Source: Arcuatula senhousia (Eukaryota; Mollusca; Bivalvia; Mytilida; Mytilidae). Taken from it: a stretch of DNA of 64,000 bases. Made by a program: the position numbers and the translations under genes. Each line of letters opens with the position of its first letter. Position 1 is the stretch's first letter. This document shows, piece by piece, positions 9,867-21,721 of the stretch. Under the pieces are notes generated by a model. The model did no database searches. It saw nothing but the letters and a program-made list of their open reading frames with translations, and had not been told where the DNA came from. The stretch is taken from the NCBI GenBank assembly GCA_963971305.1, contig OZ020306.1, forward strand, positions 69,103,022 to 69,167,021, given 5' to 3'.

Positions 9867-10860
9867 CGAAAGCCCAGAAGGTTCATATGAGATTCGAGAT
9901 ACGAGATTCGAAATCCGAAATTCGAGATTCAATATACTTAAAACCAATCAGATTGCTTGTTTTATAATCATGTACCAATCAAAATAGTTCTTTTAAAAAT
10001 GAATTCGAGATTCGAAATTCGAGTTTCGAGATTAGAAATACGAGATTCGAAATTCGAGATACGAGATTCGACATTCAAGATACGAGATTCGAAATTCAAT
10101 CTACATTTTTTTACTAATAAGCAACAAAATAGGTCGCCATTGAATTCCAGAAAACCTCTATTTCAACAATGTAATGATCCATAATTTTGGAATACTCAAT
10201 ATATTAATATTTTGTTTGCTATTGGTAATTTACCCGCCATGATTCGAAGTTAAATTGTGTGACATGAGTTGTGAAGCGCATGACAAACCATCACCAGTGT
10301 TAGCTACTCAAGTTACAGTTGAACCAGAGCCAGGAACCTTTTCCCACTGCGTGAAGGTTCTTCGGGAGACGCTCATTGGCAAGTCATTTCAATCTATGTC
10401 ACCTATCATATCTTATGTATCCCTTTATTACATAAGGCATACTTAATGACTCATCAATTTGAGAAGCTGCGAAGTTAAACAAAACTCGCGAACTTAATAA
10501 CTCGTGATTTTTCTCGGACATTTAATTTTTTAGATTTTTTGCGATAGTTTAAAAATCGCAAAAAAAAATAACACCCGAAATAAATATTGTTAATAGTATC
10601 TTAACATTATATACCTTCATATAAATAATCACGAAACTTGAATTCTGCGAAAAAAGACCTTCCACTTTGTTTAAAGTATGGCTCTTGCAAAAAAAACCAA
10701 CTCATACGGTATATTGAATTTCGAATTTTGCTCGAATTTCGAATCTCGAATTTCGAATTTTGAATTTCGAATTTCGAATCTCGAATCTCGAATTTCGAAT
10801 CTCGAATTTCGAATCTCGAATTTCGAATTTCGAATCTCGTATGAGCCTTTTGGGCTTTCG
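9867..10860. mobile_element. TA-flanked TIR element built from a 7-bp repeat
   Basis: The inward-reading ends are CGAAAGCCCAGAAGGTTCAT (left) and CGAAAGCCCAAAAGGCTCAT (right), each preceded by TA as in Tc1/mariner-type target duplications. Next to each end lies a tandem array of variants of the heptamer ATTCGAG/ATTCGAA (about 9890-10100). The array appears as its reverse complement in the right arm (about 10725-10840). The interior of about 600 bp is unrelated and has no coding capacity. Mirror-image open frames across the right array are artefacts. Confidence 0.75.
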
Positions 10861-10862
10861 TA

Positions 10863-11815
10863 CCTACCGGGTATAGCCGAAATCGCACTGCTCGGGAGTA
10901 AAGCAATACTACAGATATAATGTTTTAGACAAATTTGTTATTTGTAAAATATTGGTTTCATACTAAAATAAATTAAAGTCATTCAAACATTTCTATTATT
11001 TTTTATCATTTTTGACCACTGATGTACTGTAAAATTATTGGTATCACGGGAAATCATTGGATTTTTACATAAAAAAATAAAATTACTATTTATTTAAAAT
11101 TTCTTCAACAGATTTCATGACCAGGGGCTGTTCTGATTGTTGCATCAGTTATTGGTTTGATCTTTAATAAAGTTTCAAATTATTTAAAGAAAATTTGTGT
11201 CTTACATCTTGCCATTATCAACATATCTAAATCTATCTTAAGGTTCTTCCCCAAGAGCAATGGACTGTATAATAGATACCGGTATGCGATGTCTGATCCG
11301 TATTGAAATATATGAATCATGGACTGTATCATAAAATGCGATGTCTGGTATTGAAATATAAATTGGTGCTATCCATTGCTTCAGTTAAGACTGTTATAAA
11401 ACAAATGCTAAGTCATGTCAACAAAGGACCTAAAATAAGATGATCTTACTTTCATATCCTTAAGATGGTCAAGGACTTGTCAGAGTCTTCTGATACCTTC
11501 ATTGAACTCCCCAGTGTTGTTATTTTACTCTTTTAATAATAAATTAAAAATAATGCATAGATTGTCAAAATATTTTGTATACTAACTTGGTTTACCTTAG
11601 GGTTAATAGGACAAAGTTTCATTAAAATCTTCAACATATGCCTGTGGACCATATTGCATGATTTTATTTGAGACAAGCTCTTAACTAATGCTTATGATAG
11701 ATAAATATTAGGTGGTGGATTTAAATCGTTTCTTATTTTGATTACGAGTATTACTCTTTTAATTGTTTTTGTTTCTATCTTTTAATAATTTTTATTTTGC
11801 CTTAAATGCTGATAC
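10863..11815. other. AT-rich DNA, no gene seen
   Basis: No exon, RNA gene or bounded repeat was recognised. Confidence 0.5.
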
Positions 11816-12150
11816 TTAGATTCCTCTTCGAGATGTGAACTTGTGTGGGTTCCGGGTAGCGGATGAGCCCACAACGGCGCTAAACTTGTCGGTAAAAGTC
11901 CGATTAGAGCGGGTCAGGCAGTTTTGTCTACAAAGCAACTGGATTAAGTGCCGCATGTGATTGAAAGTAGTCAGCCTGGCATAATGAATGACGGGGGTCG
12001 TTAGACTAACACAATCAGAAGAACTTATCCTAAAACCATAGTGGTTCATCACGTTGCATGGGCAAAATATTTCGTTCCTAGCTACCTTTCATCCTCGATT
12101 GGTCTTTTGTGTCCATTTTCTTAACTACATCATTACTTCATGGTCTTTTA
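11816..12150 (-). repeat. Dispersed repeat R3, inverted 3' part
   Basis: The reverse complement of the R3 end, with GGGTTCCGGGTAGCGGATGA, GAGCGGGTCAGGCAGTTTTG and CATAATGAATGACGGGGGTC. The minus-strand open frame here belongs to the repeat. Confidence 0.7.
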
Positions 12151-12431
12151 AAAACACTTCATGTTCATCTGTCTGATATAAACGAGTTCGCGCTTCTTAT
12201 AGTGAAAAGGTAAATTTGGCTTTTGCTTTGGTTATAGATAAAATGCTTTTTCCACCAGAATTTCAGTCTTGCAAAATAAAAGTGAATGTCGCTGTAGAAG
12301 ATAATAAGATATAATACATGTATAATAAAGGGACAATTAAAACTATAGAACTAAAACAACCATCAGCCTCTAATGTGACGTCATGTATTTGACATTCAAT
12401 CAAAACAAGTAAAAATGTTATATGTAATTTG

Positions 12432-12640
12432 ATAAAACTTTGAGCGAAGCAAAGAGGCACCAATTGGGTATTCGAGTGCCAAAAGTCGAAAAGGGCAACG
12501 ACAAAACAAGTAAACATAAACAAGAACAGCATAAAAAAATCAATCAAACAGAACTCGAAGTCGTAACGAAATTGACCTCAGGAGCTCCGGAAGACTTAGC
12601 AGTTCCTTCTAGCTATAATTGCACACTCGTCGTGATGCCA
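12432..12640 (+). repeat. Dispersed SINE-like repeat R2 (AAGAGGCACC subfamily)
   Basis: Contains GAAGCAAAGAGGCACC-like, AAAAGGGCAACGACAAAAC and GGAGCTCCGGAAGACTTAGC blocks. Shares its 5' half with 38818-38965 and 44645-44800. Confidence 0.75.
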
Positions 12641-13116
12641 ATATATGTATATTGAAAGGAGTTAGCTCTTACCAATAGCATTTGAATAAAAACATTGGAA
12701 GATCAATAACCAGAAGCATCGAAAGAAATTAAGAGTACTCAAAACCAAAATGTTCCAACAAGGAACCAAAGTCCGCTCCGATGATATTGGCCTTATGCAG
12801 TAGTAGGAAATTAAAGAAACCTGGTGTTTAGAATAAGTATGGAAATTTCAATTATCAAAAAATTAATGATAGCGATCTATATGCAACATTTTAGATTCAA
12901 AATTTAAATTTACCATCGAAATACTTCGATTGGACATAGGCCAACTGATATGATGTCTACGAGTAAATCTTATGTAATATAAAATATGTTGTTACTTTTG
13001 AAAAGGAAAGGTTTATTAGGAAGAAAATGCTTACGTCTCATTGTAACGGTTAATTTTGAACAATAAAACTTAATGTTTACTTAAAAAAGTGACACCGGTT
13101 TACTAAAGAAAAACAA
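12641..13116. other. AT-rich DNA, no gene seen
   Basis: No supported feature between the R2 copy and the outer long-TIR element. Confidence 0.5.
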
Positions 13117-14079
13117 TTATGCTGGTGTCACACTATCCCGATTTAAACCCCGATAGAATCACGATTATGGATATTTTCAAAATCGTGACTGATCGTAACC
13201 AGATCGCACTATTCGTGTTGCCATCTTTTTCCATCGTAGCACCTTCTGTGGTAATTTTCTGACTTCGGGTAAAACTTCGTGGTGCCTCCGAAATTTTTTA
13301 TCATGTTAAAAAATTGCCGAAGGTTCGTGCGAAGGTCTTTGTTCGTGTTTTGTTCGTAACTCCATCCTTTCTATCGTAATGCCTTCGTGAAGGCATCCTG
13401 TCATTTCGTGTTGCCTTCTAAGTGTCGTCGGTTTCATTTATCTTACGATGTTGGCACGAATGAAACGAGAAGCTATCTAAAGGTAGTGCGATGGAAACAT
13501 GGCGTCACGAAGACCTCTCTTTGTATTCGTATATCCGTCGTAACTAGTGTAATGGCATAGAGTAATGGCACGGAGATGGAAACACGGCACTAGTCAAAGC
13601 AGTACGATTTCTGAAGTCCAAAATATCAAACGTGTCAAAAGTGCCTTATATAGACATTTATTAATCAATTTCAGTTAGGCTGTAGTTCAGGTGTGGCGTG
13701 TTACAATGAATCGTTGAAAAAAAAGTACATGTAGCTCAGCTTTTTTTCTTAACATAAACACGCAGCAGGAGGAAGATTTACAAGACAGCAGCTTATGATA
13801 CAAGTACCCTCATTAATTCTCTATTCATAACTTTCTTGTTTCTAAAACTTAATAAATAATAAAATTTCGAAACTAGAATGATCATTCTCAAATATACAAG
13901 AAGAAAAGACAAAACAAAGCAAAGACAGTCTGGATCTAGAATATTCTTATGCTTTCCTTTTCGTTCTGTTCTTTCCAACAAGGCGCTTTCGTATTCCGCG
14001 TCTTCCTTTCAGGCTCCTTGGTGGCATCTTTTAATAATTAAATTTCAATATCAGAAATAAAGGTTTAACATTTTAAACT

Positions 14080-14360
14080 TACTTCAGTTTTTATCAGTCC
14101 CCTACCGACAAAAGCCGAAGGGGACTTTAGGTTTGCACTCTGTCTGCCCGTTTGTGTCTGACCGACCCCGTCGTATAGCTGTCACAATAAGTTTTCCGCA
14201 CTTTTTTAAAAACCTTATACATAGATATTTGGTGAGTTTGTCTACCATGATGATTTATTAAGATCAAGTTAACGTGTTTATCTAGTCCGCAATTTTTTAC
14301 AGGTGTTAGGACCCTTTGAACTTTAAAAGTTCACTGAAATTTCATTTTGCCACATTTTTT
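14080..14360 (+). repeat. Internal segment shared by elements A and B
   Basis: The ACCGACAAAAGCCGAAGGGG block and the following CTGTCTGCCCGTTTGTG block recur at about 19285-19560 in element B. The shared core runs approximately 13630-14370 in A and 18815-19600 in B, and it establishes that A and B are the same family. Confidence 0.75.
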
Positions 14361-14705
14361 TCTAAACCCTTTTAGTAAAAAAAGTTAGGCATAGGTAGAA
14401 AATTCCCTATATGTTTAATACAAACACACCATTTCAAAAGAATATTACCAAGCCATTTTAATTAAATAAAAAACCAATAAAATGCAAAAGAAATGAACCT
14501 TAATTGTTTATGTTCGAGCAACATCGTAACCTCGCTGTCTTTTTTTTCAAGAACAAGTGTACATTTTACACATCAACTTCCCGTTTATATCAAAGCAAAA
14601 TGTTCCGTGAAAAACACTCGGGATGTCTTAAAAACGATTGAAGTTAGAAATTTGGTCCAAATGAAACAAACAATCTTTATTTCGTTTTCTTTTTACTGGA
14701 TTTAA

Positions 14706-15264
14706 GGTTAGTGAGGACACCTGACCCCAAAAATAATGCCAAATTTAAAATGTCCAATTTTTTTATTTATGAGTATTAGGTATATGCCTTATCTTGTGTA
14801 AAAATATTGGACCCCCTTTCCAGGCTTGTTTTCCCAAAATTTAGGCTCAAAGTTTCCCCAAATTACTATAGATTATATAGGAATGGCCAAAAAATTAGCA
14901 TAAAATCTTGTCGCAGAAAAAATCCACGAATTTAAATTTTATTTTTATTTGATAAAAATCAATGACATACAATATATTTTGAAATAAAACAATAAAAACT
15001 GGGGGTCACCAGCTTACTTTTCTGTCTACAATACAAATCTTTGTAAATTTTTGGTCATTTTTCAAGTGAGTTATCTCCCTTGTTTTAAAAAAAAATGTTG
15101 TTTATGAAGGAAAGGTTGTTTTATTTGAATTAGAATTAATTTATTTTGATTAAGGTTTATTAAATGAAACTATTTTACACAAGTTTCAAGGTATTTTTGA
15201 CATTTGCACTTGTTTTTTGCATTTTTAGCTGTTTTTGGTCACATGACAGGTGTCCTCACTAACC
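14706..15264. mobile_element. TTAA-flanked MITE inside element A
   Basis: A perfect 18-bp terminal inverted repeat, GGTTAGTGAGGACACCTG, bounds a 559-bp body. TTAA lies immediately outside both ends (14702-14705 and 15265-15268), the target duplication of piggyBac and Kolobok elements. Element B lacks this block at the equivalent place, which supports insertion into A. It is non-coding. Confidence 0.85.
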
Positions 15265-16302
15265 TTAATATCATGAAAATGCAGAAATTGTGTGGGTTTG
15301 TATTGAACGTATGGAGAATTTTCTACATATGCGTAACTTTTTTAAGAGCCTCATCTTCTCTTTATACATTTCTTTCGACATCAAGGACAGCAGGGGTATA
15401 CTTGGAGATCCTTTAAACGTTTAATCCATACAACACACTAATAAAAAGCAGCAAAGGACAATTTATATAGACTTAACTATAAAATTTTCTTGCAAATCGC
15501 GTTATTACATTTCATACTTCGTATACTCATCGGGATGCGTTTGCTTAATGCTGGCGTCACACTATCCCGATTTTGACCCCGATGGAAACACGATTATGGA
15601 TATTTTCAAAATCGGGAGTGATCGTATTCAAATCGCGCTATTCGTGTTGCCATCTTTTACCATCGTAGCACCATCGGCTGAAATATTCCAACTTCGGGAG
15701 CAACTTCGTAATGCCTTCCTAATTTTTTAACATGTTAAAAAACTCCCGAAGGTTCGTGCGAAGGTCCTTGTTCGTGTTGTGTTCGTTAATCCGTCCTTTC
15801 TATCGTAATGCCTTCGTGAAAGCATCTTCTGATTTCGTGTTGCCTTCTAAGTGTCGTCGGCTTAATTTATCTTACGAAGGCGGCACGAATAAAACAAGAA
15901 GCTCTCCGAAGGTGGTGCGAAGGAAACACGGCGTCGCAAAGACCTCGCTTTGTATTCGTATATCCGTCGTAACTAATGTAATGGCATAGAGTAATGGCAT
16001 GGAGATGAAAACACGGCACTGGTCAAAGCAGTACGATTTCTGAAGTAAACAAGAAAAGATATGGGTATAAACCCATATCCAAAGATACTCGGTTAAACAT
16101 ATGTTCATTTGTGTTTGATTTAAAAAGCAAAGAATTACCAGACAGAAATAGCCGGATTTCGTTAAACAGGATGTAGATGAGCGACAGATCTTAAATCAAA
16201 TCCCACGGTATAAGACTCCATCCTGATGCTGTACACTAAATATCAAGTGGCTGGGATCAGTAGTTTCTGAGAAACCTGTTACGAAAATTTCTTTAGCCAC
16301 CC

Positions 16303-16485
16303 CAGGGGCGGATCCAGAAATTTTTGAAAGGGGGGGGGGGGGTCCCACATACTGGGTTCTGTGGGCCAAAAAAAGGGGGGGGGTCCAGACCAATTTTGCT
16401 GAAAATCTACACAAAAATTTAAAAATTTCGGAGGAAAGGGGGGGTTCCGACCCCCGGAACCCCCCCCCTTCTAGATCCGACACTG
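16303..16485. mobile_element. G-rich MITE with CAGGGGCGGATC ends
   Basis: The left end CAGGGGCGGATCCAG and the right end CTAGATCCGACACTG are imperfect inverted repeats around long G-runs and C-runs. The pentamer CACCC flanks both sides. Minus-strand open frames across it are an effect of the homopolymers. Confidence 0.65.
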
Positions 16486-16666
16486 CACCCGACATTTACC
16501 ATGAATTACCGTACAAAATACTAAATATTAATTAGCATTTTGAAGTCAGTGTTCCCTATAAAGGATTATCAGTTCCTGCTTTTTTATAAACATTATTATA
16601 TCTTTTTAATATTAAACATTAGTATACATGTGTTTGTTTGTTTTAAAGTAGTTATATGTGCCGAAT

Positions 16667-17105
16667 ATTTTACCCGTGCGGGTCCTGGGCAGCGATTAGG
16701 CCCGCAGCAACGCTAAGCTTGCCGGAAATAGCACCGAGCAGCGCTCAAAACCCTGACATCAGGTCAGGCAGCTTTACCAACAAATCGACTGGGATGTGTG
16801 CCCTAGGTGGTTGAATGGGGGCAGCAATGTCATAATGAATGCCGTGGTCGTCAGGCTATAATACGGAAAACCTGACGCAAACTATTTTGGTGCACCCTGT
16901 TGGGAAAATTGTCACGTTCCATGCACGTTTAACAACCTTGTAACAGATGTCCATGAGAGCGTATATAGGACCCGTAGGATCCTCCTGTAGTAGGCAAAAT
17001 TGCGAGTCCCTTCCCATCACTCCTTTTTTCCAGTGATACAAAACTCTCCTTGCCCATTGGCCTTTTGTCTCTACTTCCTCCACTTCATCATCATTTCATG
17101 TTTAT
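16667..17105 (-). repeat. Dispersed repeat R3, inverted copy
   Basis: A near-full 3' half of the family in reverse orientation: CCCGTGCGGGTCCTGGGCAG, TTAGGCCCGCAGCAACGC, GACATCAGGTCAGGCAGC and CATAATGAATGCCGTGGTCG. Minus-strand frames are repeat-derived. Confidence 0.75.
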
Positions 17106-17472
17106 TGTATCGCCCCTTACATGATAATCTCCCGGATATGTATATAGAGAAAAGCAATAACTATAGCTAACCAAATTACGAATATATTTTGTGTAAAGAC
17201 TTAAGTACTACAAACGGTCGAATATAGTTTTAAGTGACATAATGACATTTTTTAATAGACGAGTTGTTTATGAAGCAAAGAAGTACCAGTGGGTCGTTCC
17301 AAAATCGGAAAATTTATTATATAAAATGACACGACAAAATCACGATTCAGTAGACGTAAAAAGACAAGAAGAGAGTAAACACCTTAAAGTCAGGGTACCA
17401 GTTCTTGCTTTAATATGTGTTTTTTAGTTTTTTAACATTCATAGCATTGACCAATAACAAATTAAGCCGTCA

Positions 17473-17993
17473 GGGACAGACCATTTAAGTTGAAAAGGGG
17501 GGGCTTGATTTTTCGTTTTGGCAAGAAAAAAATATATATTTATTTAAGGTGATGCGACTGAATATTGTTTCATTAAGGGACCGACCATTTAACTTGAAAG
17601 GAGGGGGGGGGCTTGGTTTTTCCCAAAAAATTTAAAAAATTCTGAAAATTATTTTTGATGAAACAAATATTTTGGCAGCTGAGGGTAAAAAAAAATTCTG
17701 AAGAAGGATTTCTGCTATAAAAAATAATGCTGATAATGAAAAAAGATATTCTGTTGCGACGCCTTTGAAAAATAAGTATTTTTTCCGCGCTCTGTGAAAA
17801 AAAAAAAAAAAATTCTGATTAAAAAAAAACAAGCCCCCCCTAATTAAGTTAAATGGTCCGTCTCTAATAGCATTATTTTATATGGCAAAAATCCTTCTTC
17901 AGAATATTTTTACCTACCCTCTGCTTCAAAAATATTTTTTTTCAAACAAAATAATTAAGGAAAAAAAACAAGTATTGTTAAATGGTCAGTCCC
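17473..17993. mobile_element. Outer copy of a GGGAC(C/A)GACCATTTAA MITE, split by its own family
   Basis: The left end GGGACAGACCATTTAAGTTG and the right end (inward GGGACTGACCATTTAAC) bracket another complete copy at 17577-17864. The right flank is TAA and the left flank TCA, so the target duplication is imperfect. The same family occurs at 52157-52420 and 54549-54830. Confidence 0.65.
17577..17864. mobile_element. Inner GGGACCGACCATTTAA MITE, TAA target duplication
   Basis: The left end GGGACCGACCATTTAACTTG and the right end AAATGGTCCGTCTC are inverted repeats. TAA flanks both sides (17574-17576 and 17865-17867). The body is A/T-rich with a G-run near the left end and a C-run near the right end. 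It has no coding capacity. Confidence 0.75.
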
Positions 17994-20410
17994 TAATCTG
18001 TCCACCTATTTTAATTCTGAATGTACAAACTACATTCTAATAATCATCCAGAAAACTGAAAAAAATCACCGCATTCACACAAGTGCAAATCAATCAACGA
18101 TCAATGAAATCTTTATAATTGTCTCGTATGTGTGCACACCAAATGTATTTATAGATCAATATCAATTGAGGAAGATGTATATACAAAGTTATTTATAGAT
18201 CGATGAATAGTAACTGTTTATTTCTAACACATTTGTTTACGTCTTGAATCTCGTATGCTGCATGTATGTACAATCTTTGATTTGATTAGGTAATGAATTT
18301 AGTACATATCTATGCATTGATAAAAGTTATTATTATAAAAATTGATCCCGGCTTTTGAGAATACACAAAAAAGGCAAAAAGGGGGATGGGCAGTTGTCGA
18401 AATTTTGTCAAATAAGTGACCAGTTAATGTATAATACCTAAACTCTATATCAAAAATAGATAGTATAACTATTTTGTGAAAAAAAAATCTCTAGATGAAA
18501 ACAGCAAAGCATGGGATTTATTGGTGTATAACTGTTCATAAAATTCGAATGGAGAAAGTGTCATCCAGCTAGGACAAATGAACTGGCTGACAAAATTGAA
18601 ACTAACCATTCAATTATAATTATAATGGTATGGAACAACGCTATTTTGAAAAGTTTCAATTCAGACCAACAGTAGATGTACCTAGTGAATAAAAAACGTT
18701 CAATATTTGAACATTCATCACGCACTATATCTTTCAGCGCACGCAGAACCTTATCACAAACTCAAACCAAATCAAGAACTGTTAGTATGAACAGTTCCGA
18801 GTATTGAAAAAAAATATCAAACGTGTCAAAAGTCCCTTATAGGGACATTTATTAATCCATTTCAGTAAGGGGCGTGTTACAATAAATCGTTAAGAAAAAG
18901 AAAAGTTAGTACATGTATATAGCTCTGTTTTCCCCCTCATAATTGAAATGCAGCAGGATGAAGACTAACAAGACAGCAGCTTATGATACAAGTATCCTCA
19001 TTAATTCTTTATTCATAATTTTCGAAGTTTCGAAAAATTGATAAAGGAAATTAAAAAAAAATTAAAACTAGAATGATCAGTCTCAAAAGTACAAGAAGAA
19101 TAGACAAAACAAAGCAAAGACAGTCTGGATCTAGAATCTTCTGACACTTTTCTTTTCGTCCTGTTGTTTCCAGCCAGGTGCTTCCCTCTTTCGCGTCCTC
19201 GTCCAGGCTTTTGTGGCACCTTTTAATACTTAAATTTCAATATCAGAAATAAATGTTTAAATACTTTAAATCTACTTTAGTTTTTTATCAGTCCCTTACC
19301 GACAAAAGCCGAAGGGGACTTTAGGTTTGCACTCCGTCTGCCCGTTTGTGTGTCTGTCCGGCCCGGCCGTCTCGCTGTCACAATAACTTTTTCGCACTTT
19401 TTTAAAAACCTTATATATAGATATTAAACTTTAAACTGATTTTTGGTATGTGAGTCTTACCATGATGAGTTAAAGATCAAGTTAACGCGTTGCTCCGGTC
19501 CGCATTTTTTTACAGAGTTAGGACCCTTTGAACTTTGGAATTTCACTGAAATATCAGTTTCCCACACCTTTTTTCTAAACCCTTAATTATAGTTTTAAAC
19601 TGCTTTTTGTTATGTACTGTATGTCAGTCCACCATTACGGGTTACTAAGATCAAGTTTACATTCCGTTTCGGTCCGCAAATATTTACGGGACCTTTGGAC
19701 TTAGATACCGGTATAGGACCGGTAACGAAGTTATGTATTATAAGGTGGACACGCTTTGTTCAAGAATCGTTCGCAACAGCTAAAATTGTTGAACTTTCTA
19801 CATAGATACAACATATTCTTTTTGTTTTCAGAATGAGATTATGTGTGATTCGGTCAACTCACACGAACAAAACAAGATAAAGTAGCGTCATCTTTTTTGT
19901 AACAGGCTCTACATATTAGCTTTAGATCAAATGTCTTATCTACTCTTACTGATCGACATCAGGGACAGCAGGGGTTTGCTTGGAGAGCCATCGTTTTAAC
20001 TTGTTATCCATAAATACTAATTAGAGGCTGCAAAGGACAATTTATATAGACTAAATTATATAATCTTATTACAAATCCCGTTATTATATTTCATACTTCG
20101 TATACCCATCGTGATGCTTCGTAGACCATCGTATGCAAAACACGACGTCGTACAGCCGTCGTATAAATTCGTGTCTCCTTCGGATCTAATTCTCGACTAA
20201 TCTTGATAACATCGTAACAACTTCGTAATCGGTTCGCAGCTATTCGTATGTGCTTCTTTTCCGATCGCTTAGCCATCGGTTCTAATCGTATACCCTTCGG
20301 TTTTGATTTTGATTTTTAGCAAGTTCGGGACTAACTTCGCACGAAGTTGAAATTTTCACATTCGTGTGTCCATCGTATGTCAAAATCGGGACAGTGTGAC
20401 GCCAGCATAA

Positions 20411-20677
20411 CACAGCGTCGTACAGCCATCGTATAACTTTGTTTCTCCTTCGGATCTAATTCTCGACTAATCTTTATAACATCGTAACAACTTCGTAATC
20501 GGTTGGCAGCTATTCGTATGTGCTTCTTTTGTAATCGTTTAGCCATCGGTTCTAATCGTATACCCTTCGATTTTGATTAGGATTTTTAGCAAGTTCGGGA
20601 CTAACTTCGCACGATGTTGAAATTTTCACATTCGTGTGTCCATCGTATGTCAAAATCGGGACAGTGTGACGCCAAAA
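20411..20677. mobile_element. Right-arm remnant of element A
   Basis: Parallels 20140-20407 (the right arm of B) almost base for base from CGTCGTACAGCC to GACAGTGTGACGCC, which makes the two right ends look like a tandem duplicate. The TSD evidence explains the doubling as A's arm pushed aside by B. Confidence 0.75.
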
Positions 20678-20680
20678 TTA

Positions 20681-21344
20681 AAGGTTTCCTTCACGAAACA
20701 TCTCTCGTAATACATTATTGCTTACTTTTGGAAAGCAAGTGCTAATAAAAGTTAAACGTTTTTTTGACTTCTTAAGAGGGTACCCAACACTTAGACTAAA
20801 ATAAAATAATTTCGTTAAATTTTCTTAAAATTTGCAAAAATATTCACTTTGAAAAAATAATTTCAAATGCAAAATCTTACGAAATTCAAACCATGGGTTT
20901 CTCAGGAAATTATTTGTTGAACATAATGGAGTTTCAACATTTCCTATTTTGATCACTGAGAAGCTTGATTTCTTTGATTAAATATAATTAACTAAAACGT
21001 CCAAATGATTTTTAAGAGTTATCTACCTTAGGTGTTCTGTAACCCCTTAAACAGCATTGGTAGAAGAAATTTAAAAAACCCGAAGTATTTAACGCGGTTC
21101 TTGAAAATTAAATTATTGAAAGTTTCTTTGTCTAAACTGTCTTGAGATAACAAACATGATTCAGCAACTGAATATTTTGTGTAATGTACAGTAATGTAAA
21201 ACATCTTAAAATCGGATTCGAATGCTGCAACGCATAAGTGATTTTTTGCCAGATATTGCCGTAATATCTTTTCAATCATTGTATAATCACCTATAACCAC
21301 TTTATGACATAAATGTTAACTGTTCAGCCTGAAAGGCCGATTTG
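20681..21344. other. No supported gene
   Basis: AT-rich sequence. A 90-codon minus-strand frame at 21028-21300 has no recognisable domain or splice context and is left unannotated. Confidence 0.45.
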
Positions 21345-21349
21345 ATTTT

Positions 21350-21385
21350 CAAATAAACAAACAAACAAACAAACAAACAAATAAT
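21350..21385. repeat. (AAAC)n microsatellite
   Basis: Six to seven AAAC repeats. They may form the 3' tail of the adjacent minus-strand LINE fragment, as short 3' repeats are usual in some LINE clades. Confidence 0.7.
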
Positions 21386-21721
21386 TTTATTGCTAATCAC
21401 AGCGCCCAAAAAGAGCAGAATAATCACAGAAAATTACAATATACAGTACATTATTCTTTGTTATAATGATTGGTTGAATATATTAACCCGAACCCAACCC
21501 CCCCCCCCCCCCCCCCTTTAAATGACTAAGCCAACAGAGGCACAAACGTCAATTCAGTAAGTAAGTAAGTAAATGGGGCAAGACTCGCTAGGTAATGTGA
21601 ATTATTATTATTATTATATTATTATTATAATATTTATATATATTTTAATATAAGCCAATTTGAGATGTAATTAATTATATACTATATTCATATTACTTGG
21701 ATAATACATATGTAACTATAT

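Larger units (their letters stand above)
15549..20407. mobile_element. Inner long-TIR element B, inserted into element A
   Basis: The left end TGCTGGCGTCACACTATCCC and the right end (inward TGCTGGCGTCACACTGTCCC) are flanked by TAA at 15546-15548 and 20408-20410. The first 490 bp match the start of A, and 18815-20100 match the core of A. About 2.7 kb between 16046 and 18810 is absent from A and holds further repeats (a G-rich MITE, an R3 copy and a self-nested MITE). No transposase is encoded. Confidence 0.75.
13120..20677. mobile_element. Outer long-TIR element A, split by an inserted copy of its own family
   Basis: Element A consists of 13120-15548 plus 20411-20677. The left end starts TGCTGGTGTCACACTATCCC. 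The right end, read inwards, starts TTTTGGCGTCACACTGTCCC. Matching 3-bp target duplications TTA sit at 13117-13119 and 20678-20680. The right arm is interrupted by element B of the same family at a TAA site. Rejoining the flanks across B restores collinearity with B's own right arm. Both arms are several hundred bp long and rich in TTCGT/ATCGT motifs. No transposase frame is seen. A 3-bp TWA duplication is the hallmark of PIF/Harbinger elements, so that class is a tentative assignment. Element A also carries a TTAA-flanked MITE (14706-15264). Confidence 0.75.

Noticed and set aside
10607..10920. Frames of 99 and 80 codons rich in Arg/Glu/Phe/Ser repeats on opposite strands
   Set aside because: Heptamer array translated both ways inside a TIR element.
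20140..20677. Tandem duplication of a 268-bp segment
   Set aside because: Better explained by insertion of element B into the right arm of element A, as shown by TTA and TAA duplications.
21028..21300. 90-codon minus-strand frame in the intron of gene 2
   Set aside because: No recognisable domain, no convincing splice sites and too few cysteines for a PAN or EB module.
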